Assembly: GCA_963776935.1 (NCBI GenBank)
Contig: CAVZOP010000002.1
Span: forward strand, 372,001 to 436,000
Direction: 5' to 3'
Origin: JALOLG01 sp963776935
GTDB lineage: Bacteria > Actinomycetota > Acidimicrobiia > Acidimicrobiales > Ilumatobacteraceae
Length of the DNA stretch: 64,000 nt
Each line of letters starts with the position of its first letter. Within the stretch, counting starts at the first letter, position 1. Positions 17,193 through 26,172 of this stretch are shown piece by piece. Below the pieces are notes generated by a model. It saw nothing but the letters and a program-made list of their open reading frames with translations, did no database searches and was not told the DNA's origin. The translations under genes and the position numbers were made by a program.

Positions 17193-17198
17193 TACAAT
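17193..17198 (+). promoter_or_regulatory. icd promoter -10
   Basis: TACAAT is a near-consensus -10. The start point would fall about seven bases later, inside the direct repeat at 17200-17220. The 5' leader of about 45 bases carries GGAGGAT at 17234-17240. Confidence 0.6.
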
Positions 17199-17199
17199 C

Positions 17200-17220
17200 A
17201 GACAAGTTGTAGACAAGTTC
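17200..17220 (+). promoter_or_regulatory. Direct-repeat operator candidate before icd
   Basis: AGACAAGTT at 17200 and again at 17211, an 11-bp period, placed just after the -10. It matches the acn upstream region at 16 of 21 positions. It also contains TTGT-AG-ACAA, a short palindrome. Confidence 0.5.
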
Positions 17221-17250
17221 GACGAGACGTCACGGAGGATCCCGGCGCGC

Positions 17251-18493
17251 ATGGCAGACAAGATCCCAAACAAGATCGCGGTCAAGAATCCGATCGTCGA
17301 GATGGACGGCGACGAGATGACACGGATCATCTGGGCGTTCATCAAGGAGAAGCTGATCCTGCCCTACCTCGATGTGGACCTGAAGTACTTCGACCTGTCG
17401 ATCGAGAACCGCGACGCCACCGACGACCAAGTCACGATCGACTCCGCCAACGCGACCAAGCAACACGGCGTCGCCGTGAAGTGCGCGACGATCACCCCCG
17501 ACGAGGCTCGGGTCGAGGAGTTCGGCCTCAAGAAGATGTGGCGGTCACCCAACGGGACGATCCGCAACATCTTGGGTGGCGTGATCTTCCGCGAGCCGAT
17601 CATCATGTCGAACGTCCCGCGCCTCGTGCCCGGCTGGACGAAGCCGATCATCATCGGCCGTCACGCCCACGCCGATCAGTACAAGGCGACCGACTTCAAG
17701 GTCCCGGGAGCCGGCACCGTCACGATCACGTACACCCCGAGCGACGGTGGGGAGCCGATGGTGCTCGAGGTGGCAACGTACGGCGCGGACGGCGGCGTGG
17801 CGATGGCGATGTACAACTTCCGCGACTCGATCCGCGACTTCGCCAGGGCGTCCTTCCGCTACGGCCTCGATCGCAACGTCCCCGTCTACCTCAGCACGAA
17901 GAACACGATCCTCAAGGCCTACGACGGCGAGTTCAAAGACATCTTCCAGGACGTCTTCGACGCCGAGTTCAGCGACGCGTACTCCGCAGCCGGGCTCACC
18001 TACGAGCACCGCCTGATCGACGACATGGTGGCCGCCGCGCTCGAAGTGGGAGGGCGGCTACCTGTGGGCGTGCAAGAACTACGACGGCGACGTCCAGAGC
18101 GACGTCGTCGCCCAGGGCTTCGGATCACTCGGGCTGATGACGTCGGTGCTGATGACGCCCGACGGCAAGACCGTCGAGGCGGAAGCGGCGCACGGCACCG
18201 TCACCCGCCACTACCGGGCGCACCTGCGCGGCGAGAAGACCTCGACCAACCCGATCGCGTCGATCTACGCCTGGACCAGAGGTCTCGCCTATCGGGGCAA
18301 GATGGACGACACGCCCGACGTCGTGGCATTCGCCGAGGCGCTCGAGGCAGTGTGTGTCGAGGCGGTCGAGGCCGGCGAGATGACCAAGGACCTGTCGTTG
18401 CTCATCAGCAAGGACGCACCGTGGCTCACCACCGAAGACTTCCTCGACACCCTCGACCGTCGCCTCCAGGCGAAGATGGCCGCCCCTGAATGA
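17251..18493 (+). CDS. icd: NADP-dependent isocitrate dehydrogenase, eukaryotic type (one apparent frameshift)
   Basis: Oxidative decarboxylation of isocitrate to 2-oxoglutarate. About 413 residues once corrected, which is the homodimeric eukaryote/actinobacterial type (about 405). Signatures: VEMDGDEMTRIIW, the substrate loop SPNGTIRN, and GKTVEAEAAHGTVTRHYR. The frame breaks near 18044: ...VAAALE continues as WEGGYLWACKNYDGD after removal of one A of the pair 18044-18045. It is a central-metabolism gene with intact flanks, so this is probably a sequence error. A good ribosome-binding site lies ten bases before ATG 17251. Confidence 0.93.
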
Positions 18494-18525
18494 TCCCGTC
18501 GCTCCAACCGCCCGAACCACCCCTG

Positions 18526-18574
18526 GTTTGTGTCACCGCAACCGGCGACCCTCGCCGGCATCGGTGACACAAAC
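18526..18574. repeat. 49-bp intergenic palindrome, family A copy 2
   Basis: Perfect 13-bp arms (18526-18538 and 18562-18574) identical to copy 1. The 23-base centre has a perfect inner stem, CCGGCGA-CCC-TCGCCGG. It lies between the convergent icd and gltA stops. Confidence 0.88.
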
Positions 18575-18590
18575 AGGATGATTCTCCCAG

Positions 18591-19856
18591 CTAGCGGTCG
18601 CCGATCTTGACGTAGTCGCGTTCGCCGACGCCGGTGAACCACTGGCGCGGTCGGGAGATCTTCTGGTCCTTGTCGGTGATGAGCTCTTGCCAGTGGGCGA
18701 GCCAGCCGGTCGTGCGCGGGATCGCGAACAGCACCGTGAACATGTCGACGGGGAACCCCATCGCCTCGTAGATGAGGCCCGAGTAGAAGTCGACGTTGGG
18801 GTACAGCTTGCGGTCGATGAAGTACGGGTCGGACAGCGCGACTTCTTCGAGCTTGAGCGCGACGTCGAGCTTCGGGTTCTTGCCGGTGACGTCGAACACC
18901 TCGTACGCGGTCTGCTTGATGATCGTCGCCCGCGGGTCGTAGTTCTTGTAGACGCGGTGTCCGAACCCCATCAGCCGGCCCTCACCGGCCTTGACCGACT
19001 CGATGAACGCCGGAACGTTGTCGATCGAGCCGATGTCGCCGAGCATCCGCACGACGGCCTCGTTGGCGCCACCGTGCAAAGGCCCGTAGAGCGCGCTCGC
19101 GGCGGCGGCCGCTGACGAGTACGGATCGGCTTGGCTCGAGCCGACGACCCGCATCGCCGTGGTGCCGCAGTTCTGCTCGTGATCGGCGTGGAGGATGAAC
19201 AGCACGTCCATCGCCCGCTCGAGCACCGGGTGCACGTCGTACTCGCCGATCTTCCACATCATGTTCAAGAAGTTGGCTGGGTACGACAGTGCGTTGCTCG
19301 GATAGTTGTAGGGCAGGCCGGCCGAGAAGCGGTAGCACATGGCGGCGATCGTCGGCGTCTTGGCGATCAGCCGCAGGATCTGCTTGTTGCGGCTCTCGGG
19401 GTCGAAGATCTCCTTCGAGTCGGCGTAGAACGTTCCGAGCGCGGCGACCGCCGACACGAACATCCCCATCGGGTGGGCGTCGTAGTGAAACCCGTCGACG
19501 AACCGCTTGCGCATGTTCTCGTGGATGAACGTGTGGTGCGTGATGTCGAAACGCCACTGGTCGAGCTCGACCTGGTTCGGCAGGTCACCGTGGACGAGGA
19601 GGTAGGCCACCTCGAGGAACGTGGAATGCTCGGCCAGTTGCTCGATCGGGTACCCGCGGTAGCGCAGGACGCCGTTGTCGCCATCGAGGTAGGTGATCGC
19701 CGACTTGCACGCGGCGGTCGACAGGTAGGCCGGGTCGTACATGAACAAGTTGGGATCGAGCTCGCGAATCGCCGACGACGGGAACACACCATCGGTGATC
19801 GGGACGGTGACTGACTTGCCGGTGCGGTCGTCAGTGATCGTGATGGAGTCGGGCAC
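18591..19856 (-). CDS. gltA: Citrate synthase, type II
   Basis: Condenses oxaloacetate and acetyl-CoA. 421 residues from GTG 19856, which has GGAAG five bases upstream; longer frames upstream lack family similarity. LRYRGYPIEQLA, the catalytic histidines in GPLHGGANE and GFGHRVYK, and Asp in NVDFYSG are all present. Convergent with icd across a family A palindrome. Unlike icd and acn, its upstream region lacks the shared AGACAA...ACAAGTTC repeat. Confidence 0.96.
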   Translation of the reverse strand: MPDSITITDDRTGKSVTVPITDGVFPSSAIRELDPNLFMYDPAYLSTAACKSAITYLDGDNGVLRYRGYPIEQLAEHSTFLEVAYLLVHGDLPNQVELDQWRFDITHHTFIHENMRKRFVDGFHYDAHPMGMFVSAVAALGTFYADSKEIFDPESRNKQILRLIAKTPTIAAMCYRFSAGLPYNYPSNALSYPANFLNMMWKIGEYDVHPVLERAMDVLFILHADHEQNCGTTAMRVVGSSQADPYSSAAAAASALYGPLHGGANEAVVRMLGDIGSIDNVPAFIESVKAGEGRLMGFGHRVYKNYDPRATIIKQTAYEVFDVTGKNPKLDVALKLEEVALSDPYFIDRKLYPNVDFYSGLIYEAMGFPVDMFTVLFAIPRTTGWLAHWQELITDKDQKISRPRQWFTGVGERDYVKIGDR

Positions 19857-20041
19857 GGTGCTTCCTTCGTATCCGAAAAATGGGTGATGGGGCTGTTGTC
19901 CCCACGCCGCGAACCTACTGCCAAACGACCGAAACCATCGAACGAGGCCTCCAGAGTTGGCGACCGCCCGAACAGCCCGCAGCACCCGTCGAGTCGGCGA
20001 CCAAACGTTCCACGACAAGACGCAGAGTGAGCCGACTCAAT

Positions 20042-21389
20042 TCACAGGGGCGTGTTGCCGTGCTTGCGGTGGCGCAGCTCTTCGCGCTTGTCCTCGAGCA
20101 TCGCCGAGCGCGGCGGAGATCTCGGCGCGGGTCTGGGCGGGCTCGATCACCGCGTCGACGTACCCGCGCTCAGCCGCGACGTACGGGTTGAGCAGTCGCT
20201 CGGCGTAGTCGGCTTCGAACGCCTCGCGCTCTTCGGGCGTGGCGCGGCGCTGCAGGATCGCCGCCGCCTGACCGGCGCCCATCACGGCCAGCTCGGCCCA
20301 CGGCCAGGCGAGGCACATGTCGTTGCCCATCGTCTTGGAGTCCATGACGATGAACGCCCCGCCGTAGCTCTTGCGCAGGATCACGCAGATCCGCGGCACC
20401 GTCGCCCTCGCGTATGCGAACACGAGTTGGGCGCCGTGACGGATCATCCCCCGCCATTCGAGGTCCTTGCCGGGATAGAAGCCGGGCGTGTCGACGAACG
20501 TGATGAGCGGCACGTTGAAGGCGTCGCAGAACGCCACGAACCGGGCCGCCTTCTGCGATGCCGGGATATCGATCGTGCCGGCGAGCGACATCGGCTGGTT
20601 GGCGACGATGCCGACCGGGCGACCGTCGACAGTGGCGAACGCGGTGACGATGTTGGTCGCCCATTTCGCCCGCAGCTCGAGCAGCGAGTCGCGGTCGACG
20701 ATCGCCTCGGCGACCTTGCGGACGTCGTAGCTCCCTGTCGACGACGCCGGGATCAGCTCGCCCGCTTCGGGACACGGGCGGTCGGCGGGATCGTCGTTCG
20801 GCCAGCGGGGCGGTTCCTGATCGACGTGATCGGGGAGGTAGGTGAGCAGCTCCTCGACCATCGCCACGGCCGCGACCCGGTCCTCGACGATCACGCTGGG
20901 GATGCCTGCGTGGCGGGCCAGGTTGCCCGAACCTCCCAGTTCGTCGATCGAGATCCGCACGCCGGTGAACTGTTCGACCATCACCGGTCCGTTGACGAAG
21001 GCGTAGCTCGATGGCGTCATCACCGTGAGGTCGGCGAGGCCGAGCAGCAACGCCGGACCGGACACGGCCGGCCCATCGACGACGGCGATCGTCGGGACGC
21101 ATCCGGAGCACTTGGCGAGTGCGGCGGCGAGGCGGCCCCAACCGTGGAGCGCCGGCAGACCTTCTTCGATGTCGGCTCCCATCGTCGACAGCACCAGCAC
21201 CAGCGGGAGGCGCTGCTCGAGGGCCGTGACAGCGGCGGCCTCGAAGATCGACGAGGTGGTCGACGAGAGCACCGCCCCGTCCTCGCCGGTGTCGAACTCG
21301 ACCCACACCACGCGACGGTCGCCGAGCCAGCGGATCAGGACGGTGGCCGGTCCTTCGAGGTGGGCCTGGATCTGGAGATCGGCAGGCAT
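20042..21389 (-). CDS. Acyl-CoA carboxylase carboxyltransferase subunit (one apparent frameshift)
   Basis: Beta-type carboxyltransferase of a biotin-dependent acyl-CoA carboxylase (AccD/PccB family); about 449 residues. It transfers CO2 from carboxybiotin to an acyl-CoA and needs a biotin subunit encoded elsewhere. Signatures: VDTPGFYPG, RKSYGGAFIVM and MGAGQAAAIL. The last residues read out of frame unless one C of 20104-20105 is removed, which gives the normal ending LEDKREELRHRKHGNTPL. ATG 21389 has a TAGTCT hexamer seven bases upstream (leaderless). Acyl specificity unknown. Confidence 0.88.
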
Positions 21390-21412
21390 CGGTTGCAGAC
21401 TAGACAACCGCC

Positions 21413-22351
21413 CTACACGGACCGCCCGAGCGGGAACGCGTCGGAGCCACCGTGCACGCCCGGCTGGTCGGCGGCGCCGCGCCCGACGACGTCGGTGAGC
21501 AGCGCGGCAACCACCTGGACCGCCGAGCTGGGAGCCGGCCGACGACGCCGCACCCAGGCGACGACCCGCTGGGGGAGCTCGGGCACGGCGATCCGGCGGA
21601 ACGCACCCTCGAAGCGCTGCGGCACGGCAGTAGCCGGCACGATAGCCGCCCCGTAGCCGTCGATCGCCAGCGAGGCCAGCAGCCGGACGCCGTCGATCTC
21701 GGCCTGGGCGCGCAGGGTGATCCCGGCGGTCGACGCGGCCCGGTCGAGCACCCGCCGCAGGGCGGTGCCCTTGGGCGGCAACAGCAGGGGAGTGTCGTCG
21801 AGGTCGCCGAGCGGCATCGAAGAGCGATCGGCGAACTGGTGGTCGTCGGGGACGATCACCAGCAGGTCCTCGGCGAACAGCGGCGAGATCACCAGCTCCG
21901 GGTCGTCGATGGGGAGGTGCACGATGGCGGCGTGCAGCTGCCCGGACAGCACGCTCGGGATGAGCGTGGTGGTGCTGCCTTCGTGGATGATGGTGTGGAC
22001 GAGCGGGTGATCACGCCCGACGGCGGCGAGCAGCTCGGGCATCAGCCACCTGGCCGTGGTGCCGATCACACCGATCCGGGCCTCGCCGGACACGTCGGCG
22101 TCGAGCGACGCCATGTCGGCCGTGATGTCGTCGATCTCGTGGAGGATTCGACGGGCTCGCTCGACGACGCGGGCGCCCTCCTCGGTGAGGCCACCCTGGG
22201 AGCGGTCGATGAGGCGCACACCGAGCTCCTTCTCGAGCTTGGCGACATGGCCGGACACGTTGGACTGGACCGTGTAGAGCGCCCGCGCGGCGCCCGAGAA
22301 GGTGCCGTGATCGGCGATCGCGACGAGGGCTGACAGCTGCCGGACGTCCAT
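21413..22351 (-). CDS. LysR-family transcriptional regulator
   Basis: 312 residues. The N-terminal winged helix includes SALVAIADHGTFSGAARALYTVQSNVSG-type sequence, and a LysR substrate domain follows from about residue 90. It shares the orientation of the carboxyltransferase gene, whose start is 23 bp beyond its stop, so it may be co-transcribed with and control that gene. TATCGT eight bases before ATG 22351 is a likely leaderless -10 and lies inside the palindrome at 22360-22376. Effector unknown. Confidence 0.9.
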   Translation of the reverse strand: MDVRQLSALVAIADHGTFSGAARALYTVQSNVSGHVAKLEKELGVRLIDRSQGGLTEEGARVVERARRILHEIDDITADMASLDADVSGEARIGVIGTTARWLMPELLAAVGRDHPLVHTIIHEGSTTTLIPSVLSGQLHAAIVHLPIDDPELVISPLFAEDLLVIVPDDHQFADRSSMPLGDLDDTPLLLPPKGTALRRVLDRAASTAGITLRAQAEIDGVRLLASLAIDGYGAAIVPATAVPQRFEGAFRRIAVPELPQRVVAWVRRRRPAPSSAVQVVAALLTDVVGRGAADQPGVHGGSDAFPLGRSV

Positions 22352-22359
22352 CGGAAAAA

Positions 22360-22376
22360 ACGATATCGACTATCGT
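22360..22376. promoter_or_regulatory. Palindromic operator before lysR
   Basis: ACGATA-TCGAC-TATCGT is a perfect 6-5-6 inverted repeat containing a T-N11-A LysR box, nine bases upstream of the lysR start. Autoregulation is likely. Confidence 0.6.
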
Positions 22377-22386
22377 CGAGTTCTAG

Positions 22387-22415
22387 TTGTCAGATCACCA
22401 GTTCACGTGCATACT
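22387..22415 (+). promoter_or_regulatory. Sigma-70-type promoter of the candidate small RNA
   Basis: TTGTCA (22387-22392) and CATACT (22410-22415) are separated by 17 bases; start point near 22422. It is the clearest -35/-10 pair I found in the window. Confidence 0.5.
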
Positions 22416-22421
22416 TTCACA

Positions 22422-22540
22422 AGACAAATCGTGCGTGTACACCCCCCATGTACCGCTCGAAGGAACTCCAGTGTCGGTCCCCACCGGCGGAGTTCCAAGG
22501 TTGAGAGGCCCCGATCCCCCATCGGGGCTTCTCCCGTTTT
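22422..22540 (+). ncRNA. Candidate small RNA or structured leader with two hairpins
   Basis: Downstream of a spaced promoter, GGAACTCC (22462-22469) pairs with GGAGTTCC (22489-22496), enclosing a CGGT-CCCC-ACCG stem. A second stem of 13 bp (22503-22515 with 22521-22533, one wobble, loop CCCCC) is followed by CCGTTTT, terminator-like. The transcript would be about 115 nt. An 18-codon frame (ATG 22448 to TGA 22502) spans the first hairpin without a good ribosome-binding site, so an RNA or attenuator seems likelier than a peptide. No known RNA family recognised. Confidence 0.4.
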
Positions 22541-22631
22541 CGGGCCGCCTTGGTGGTCGTGTCCGCAGCGCGGGCCCTGCCGTTGTCCAGGCCTGCTGAA
22601 CGTCTGCACGATCGGACCTAACCTGCTGGCG

Positions 22632-24059
22632 ATGTCACGTGGCGCGGCCTTCTTCGACCTCGATCGGACGTTGCTCGCCGGCGCCAGCGGCGAGGTCTTC
22701 TCCGACGCGATGCGGACCGCCGGGCTGGTGTCGCGGTCGATCCCTGGCGAGCGGCTCCTGTTCCGTGTCTTCAACGCGATCGGCGAGACGTTGCCGTCGA
22801 TGGCGCTCGCCCGCCAGGCCGTGGCGCTGTCCAAGGGACGTCAGCGGGCGTCGGTCCAAGCCGCTGCCGAGTCGGTCGCCGAGCAGCTGGCATCGATGGT
22901 GCAGCCGTTCGCCGAGTCCGTGTTCGCACGCCACCGCGCGGCCGGTCGCCCGCTGGTGCTCGCCACCACCACGCCGTACGACCTCGTCAAACCGTTCGCC
23001 GACCTGATCGGGCTCGACGACGTGGTCGCCACCCGGTGGGGAGTCAACGCCGACGGCACGTATGACGGGACGCTCGCCGGGCCGTTCGTGTGGTCGTCCG
23101 GCAAGCTCGCAGCCGTGCGCGAATGGGCCGACGAGCACGACGTCGACCTCGACGAGAGCTACGCCTACTCGGACAGCGCCTACGACGCCCCACTTCTCGG
23201 TGCGGTCGGGTTCCCCATCGTCGTCAACCCCGACCCTCGGATGATGGTCATCGCCAGGGCCCGCCGCTGGCCGGTGCTCAACCTCGACGTGTCGCCGGGT
23301 GTCGTGAAGATCCCGATCGTCGGGCTCGAGCTGCAACGGCTGGCGATGCAGTTCACGCGGCCGGCCTTCGTGCCATACGCCCGTTTCGAGTTCGATGGAG
23401 TCGACAACGTGCCGATCGCGGGTTCGGCGATCATCGTCGCCAACCACCGCTCGTACTTCGACTCGATGGCGATCTCGATGCTGATCGCCAAGACCGGCCG
23501 GACGGTGCGGTTCCTCGGCAAGAAAGAGGTGTTCGACGCCCCGTTGGTCGGCCAGTTGGCGGCGGCGATGGGCGGCATCCGCGTCGATCGCGGCACCGGC
23601 TCCGACGAGCCCCTCAAAGCGGCGGCCGAGGCGCTGTTGGGCGGCGAGATCGTCACGATGATGCCGCAGGGCACGATCCCACGGGGGCCGGCGTTCTTCG
23701 ACCCCGACCTGAAGGGCCGCTGGGGTGCGGCGCGTCTCGCCCAGATGACCAGGGCGCCGGTCATCCCGGTCGGCTTGTGGGGGACCGAGAAGGTGTGGCC
23801 GCGTTCGTCGCGGCTCCCGAACGTCCTCAACCTGACCGATCCACCTGTCGTGCGGGTCAGCGTTGGGGAGCCGGTCGAGTTGAAGTACCGGTCTCTCGAC
23901 GCCGACACCAAGCGGATCATGAAGGCGATCCGCGACCAGCTCCCACGCGAGGCATCCGTCGCCCACATCCCGACCGACGAGGAGCTGCGACTGACGTACC
24001 CGCCCGGCTACACGGGCGACCCAGACCTCGAGGTCGAGCGTCGCCCCGGCACCGACTGA
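22632..24059 (+). CDS. HAD-IB phosphatase / PlsC acyltransferase fusion
   Basis: 475 residues. The N-terminal HAD domain has FFDLDRTLL (nucleophile Asp9) and the late motif SDSAYDAPLL. The C-terminal domain is a 1-acylglycerol-3-phosphate acyltransferase with the NHRSYFD (HX4D) motif near residue 272 and a PQGTIPRG block. The same fusion is known in mycobacteria (PlsC/SerB2-like annotation). It likely acylates lysophosphatidate at the membrane; the phosphatase substrate is unknown. TAACCT seven bases before ATG 22632 suggests a leaderless transcript, independent of the RNA promoter upstream. Confidence 0.9.
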   Translation: MSRGAAFFDLDRTLLAGASGEVFSDAMRTAGLVSRSIPGERLLFRVFNAIGETLPSMALARQAVALSKGRQRASVQAAAESVAEQLASMVQPFAESVFARHRAAGRPLVLATTTPYDLVKPFADLIGLDDVVATRWGVNADGTYDGTLAGPFVWSSGKLAAVREWADEHDVDLDESYAYSDSAYDAPLLGAVGFPIVVNPDPRMMVIARARRWPVLNLDVSPGVVKIPIVGLELQRLAMQFTRPAFVPYARFEFDGVDNVPIAGSAIIVANHRSYFDSMAISMLIAKTGRTVRFLGKKEVFDAPLVGQLAAAMGGIRVDRGTGSDEPLKAAAEALLGGEIVTMMPQGTIPRGPAFFDPDLKGRWGAARLAQMTRAPVIPVGLWGTEKVWPRSSRLPNVLNLTDPPVVRVSVGEPVELKYRSLDADTKRIMKAIRDQLPREASVAHIPTDEELRLTYPPGYTGDPDLEVERRPGTD

Positions 24060-24557
24060 CTAGTCGCCCTTCACCCCGTCGATCGCCTCGCGAATCAGGT
24101 CGAGGTGCCCGCAGTGCCGGGCGTACTCCTCGATCATGTGCACGAGGATCCAGCGCACGCTGTACTCCCCGCGCAGCCGGTCGAGATCGTCCAGCTCCGC
24201 CTCCCCCAGAACCGCTTGGGCACGGTCGACTTCCTCCTGCCATCTGACCAGCGCTTCGTCGAGCGTGTCGGCCGGGCCGAGGTGGAAGTCCCCGTCGGGG
24301 TCGTCGTCGGAGTAGTAGATCGGTGCGGCGTCTTCACCAGCGATGCGGCGTCGAAACCAGCTCTGTTCGACCTCGGCCATGTGCCGAACGAGGCCCATGA
24401 TGGTCAGTTCGCTCGGCGGGCAGGCGGCGGTGCGGGCGGCCTCCTCGCTGACACCCTCGGCCTTCCGGCGGAACACGACGCGGTAGTAATTCAAGAACTC
24501 GACGAGGATCACCCGCTCGGGGGCGGCGGGGGATGGATCCGGTGGGACAGCAGTCAC
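24060..24557 (-). CDS. DinB-family protein (DUF664)
   Basis: 165 residues, a four-helix bundle of the DinB/YfiT metal-binding superfamily. The metal histidines are expected in GLVRHMAEVEQSWF and at HMIEEYARHCGHLD. DUF664 members are often mycothiol- or bacillithiol-dependent transferases, which fits an actinobacterium, but the reaction is not known. GTG 24557 is taken as start; ATG 24596 would add 13 residues. It abuts the stop of the HAD-PlsC gene (convergent) and is divergent from the PAP2 gene. Confidence 0.8.
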   Translation of the reverse strand: MTAVPPDPSPAAPERVILVEFLNYYRVVFRRKAEGVSEEAARTAACPPSELTIMGLVRHMAEVEQSWFRRRIAGEDAAPIYYSDDDPDGDFHLGPADTLDEALVRWQEEVDRAQAVLGEAELDDLDRLRGEYSVRWILVHMIEEYARHCGHLDLIREAIDGVKGD

Positions 24558-24635
24558 GCGATGTGACGTTAGACCAGGGATCTTGCGGGTATTCATCCGG
24601 TTACCGATGGACGAACTCGTTAGGATGATGGTGTT

Positions 24636-25493
24636 ATGGGGGCGACAGTAGGAACCACCGAACGCGGTGTCATCGGCCCCGACGACCGCGGAACGTCGCC
24701 GAGGCGTGCGCTCGCGACGTGGTGGCGCAGCCGGTTCGGGCTGCGGTTGCTCCTCGAGGTCGGCCTCGTCTTCGGCCTGCTGCTCACGTACATGCGGGTA
24801 CGTCAGTTCACGCGTGGCGACCTGCGCGCCGCCTTCCGCAACACCCGCGAGGTCATCCAGTTCGAGCGGTGGATCGGCCTGCCGTTCGAGGACGACCTCC
24901 AGCGGGCGCTGCTCAACCACCCCGAACTGGTGAGGTTCTTGAACCACTACTACCTGTGGTTCCACTTCCCCGTCGCCATCGGTCTCCTGGCGTGGCTGTA
25001 CTGGCGACACAACGACCACTACTTCTACATCCGACGCCTGATGGCGGTCGTCACGTTCGTCGCCCTCGTCATCCACGTGGCGTATCCGTTGGCACCGCCA
25101 CGGATGATGCCCGGCTTCGTCGACACGATGTTCCGGTACGGCCCGTCGATCTATACCCGCAACACGCTCGAGGGGGCCGCCAACCAGATCGCGGCGATGC
25201 CGTCACTGCACTTCGGATGGGCGGTCATCGCCGCCATGGCCGTGGTCCAGGTCAACCGGTCGCGCTGGCGGTACGTCGCCGTGCTCCACCCGTTCCTCAT
25301 GGGGACGGCGATCGTCGCCACCGCCAACCACTGGTGGGTCGACGCCGCGGCGGCCGGGCTCATCATCTTCTTGTGCTGGGGCGCGGCAAAGGTCGTGTCC
25401 CGTCTGCTCGCCGGACGCGAGCGGGCCTGGGAGGACGGCGGCGCCTACACCCCAGCTGCGGCGCGGCGCTCCTCGACCAACGTCAGCTGCTGA
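24636..25493 (+). CDS. PAP2-superfamily membrane phosphatase / IPC synthase-like protein
   Basis: 285 residues with about six transmembrane helices. The conserved active-site elements are PSLHFGWA (His) and ANHWWVDAAAAG (His and Asp), as in the PAP2_3 branch with inositol-phosphoceramide synthases and lipid phosphate phosphatases. It probably acts on a lipid phosphate at the outer membrane face; substrate unknown. A TAGGAT hexamer lies nine bases before ATG 24636. The 3' end overlaps the convergent nitroreductase by 11 bp. Confidence 0.85.
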   Translation: MGATVGTTERGVIGPDDRGTSPRRALATWWRSRFGLRLLLEVGLVFGLLLTYMRVRQFTRGDLRAAFRNTREVIQFERWIGLPFEDDLQRALLNHPELVRFLNHYYLWFHFPVAIGLLAWLYWRHNDHYFYIRRLMAVVTFVALVIHVAYPLAPPRMMPGFVDTMFRYGPSIYTRNTLEGAANQIAAMPSLHFGWAVIAAMAVVQVNRSRWRYVAVLHPFLMGTAIVATANHWWVDAAAAGLIIFLCWGAAKVVSRLLAGRERAWEDGGAYTPAAARRSSTNVSC

Positions 25494-26172
25494 ACGCGGC
25501 GCCGTCGAAGCGATCGACGGTGGCGAACGTCGCAACCGGCGCCCGGCGCAGACGCGTCGGTTGGTGCTCGGGCCGGCCGACGAAGATCGTCGCGGCGAGG
25601 GCGTGATCGGCCGGAAGCCCGAGGAACGCCACGGCCGCCGGCTCGACACGCGACAGGAACGTCGTCATCACGCCGCCCAGACCACGCGCCCGCGCCGACA
25701 GCAAGACGCTCCAGCAGAACGGGTAGATGGAGGCACCACCGGTGATCGGCGTCCGTTCGAGTTGGCCGTCCATCAACGCGATGCGCCGAAGATCGGCGCC
25801 GACGGCGAGCACCACCGGGACGTCCTCGATGCGATCGAGTAACTCGTTCGGATGTCCGGTGGTGACCGTGGCGGGCGGCTCGAACGCCACCGCGTTGAAC
25901 GGTGTCTGGCCGCTGGCGGCGGCCGCGATGTACTCGTCCCACACCGGCTGCATCAATGCCGCCAATTGACGGCGGACCCCCGGATCCTCGACGACCGCGA
26001 CCAGCCACGGCTGCCGATTGCCTCCACTCGGCGCGAACCGGGCGTCGTCGAGCAGGGCGGCAACGGTGGCGCGGTCCACCGGTTCGGCGGTGAAGCGTCG
26101 CGCCGCACCGGTGGTGCGCAAGGCGGAGATGAGATCCATCGCGTGTCGAGTCTCGACCAGACCGATCGTCAC
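25483..26172 (-). CDS. Nitroreductase-family flavoprotein coupled to aconitase
   Basis: 229 residues with the FMN-binding nitroreductase fold (RRFTAEPVD near the start, APSGGNRQPW binding segment, GLGGVMTTFL). The GTG start overlaps the aconitase stop in a GTGA, so the two are translationally coupled, an unusual partnership. Electron acceptor and substrate unknown; a role in protecting or repairing a redox-sensitive step is only speculation. ATG 26139 is an alternative start. Confidence 0.83.
   Translation of the reverse strand: MTIGLVETRHAMDLISALRTTGAARRFTAEPVDRATVAALLDDARFAPSGGNRQPWLVAVVEDPGVRRQLAALMQPVWDEYIAAAASGQTPFNAVAFEPPATVTTGHPNELLDRIEDVPVVLAVGADLRRIALMDGQLERTPITGGASIYPFCWSVLLSARARGLGGVMTTFLSRVEPAAVAFLGLPADHALAATIFVGRPEHQPTRLRRAPVATFATVDRFDGAAFSS

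Noticed and set aside
17251..18493. icd, gltB, murF and others as pseudogenes
   Set aside because: All interruptions are single +1 changes, almost all in base runs, with intact motifs on both sides and correct total length after repair. Decay would not produce this pattern.
22448..22504. 18-codon peptide gene starting MYRSKELQC
   Set aside because: No ribosome-binding site, and the frame coincides with a perfect hairpin. RNA structure explains the sequence better.
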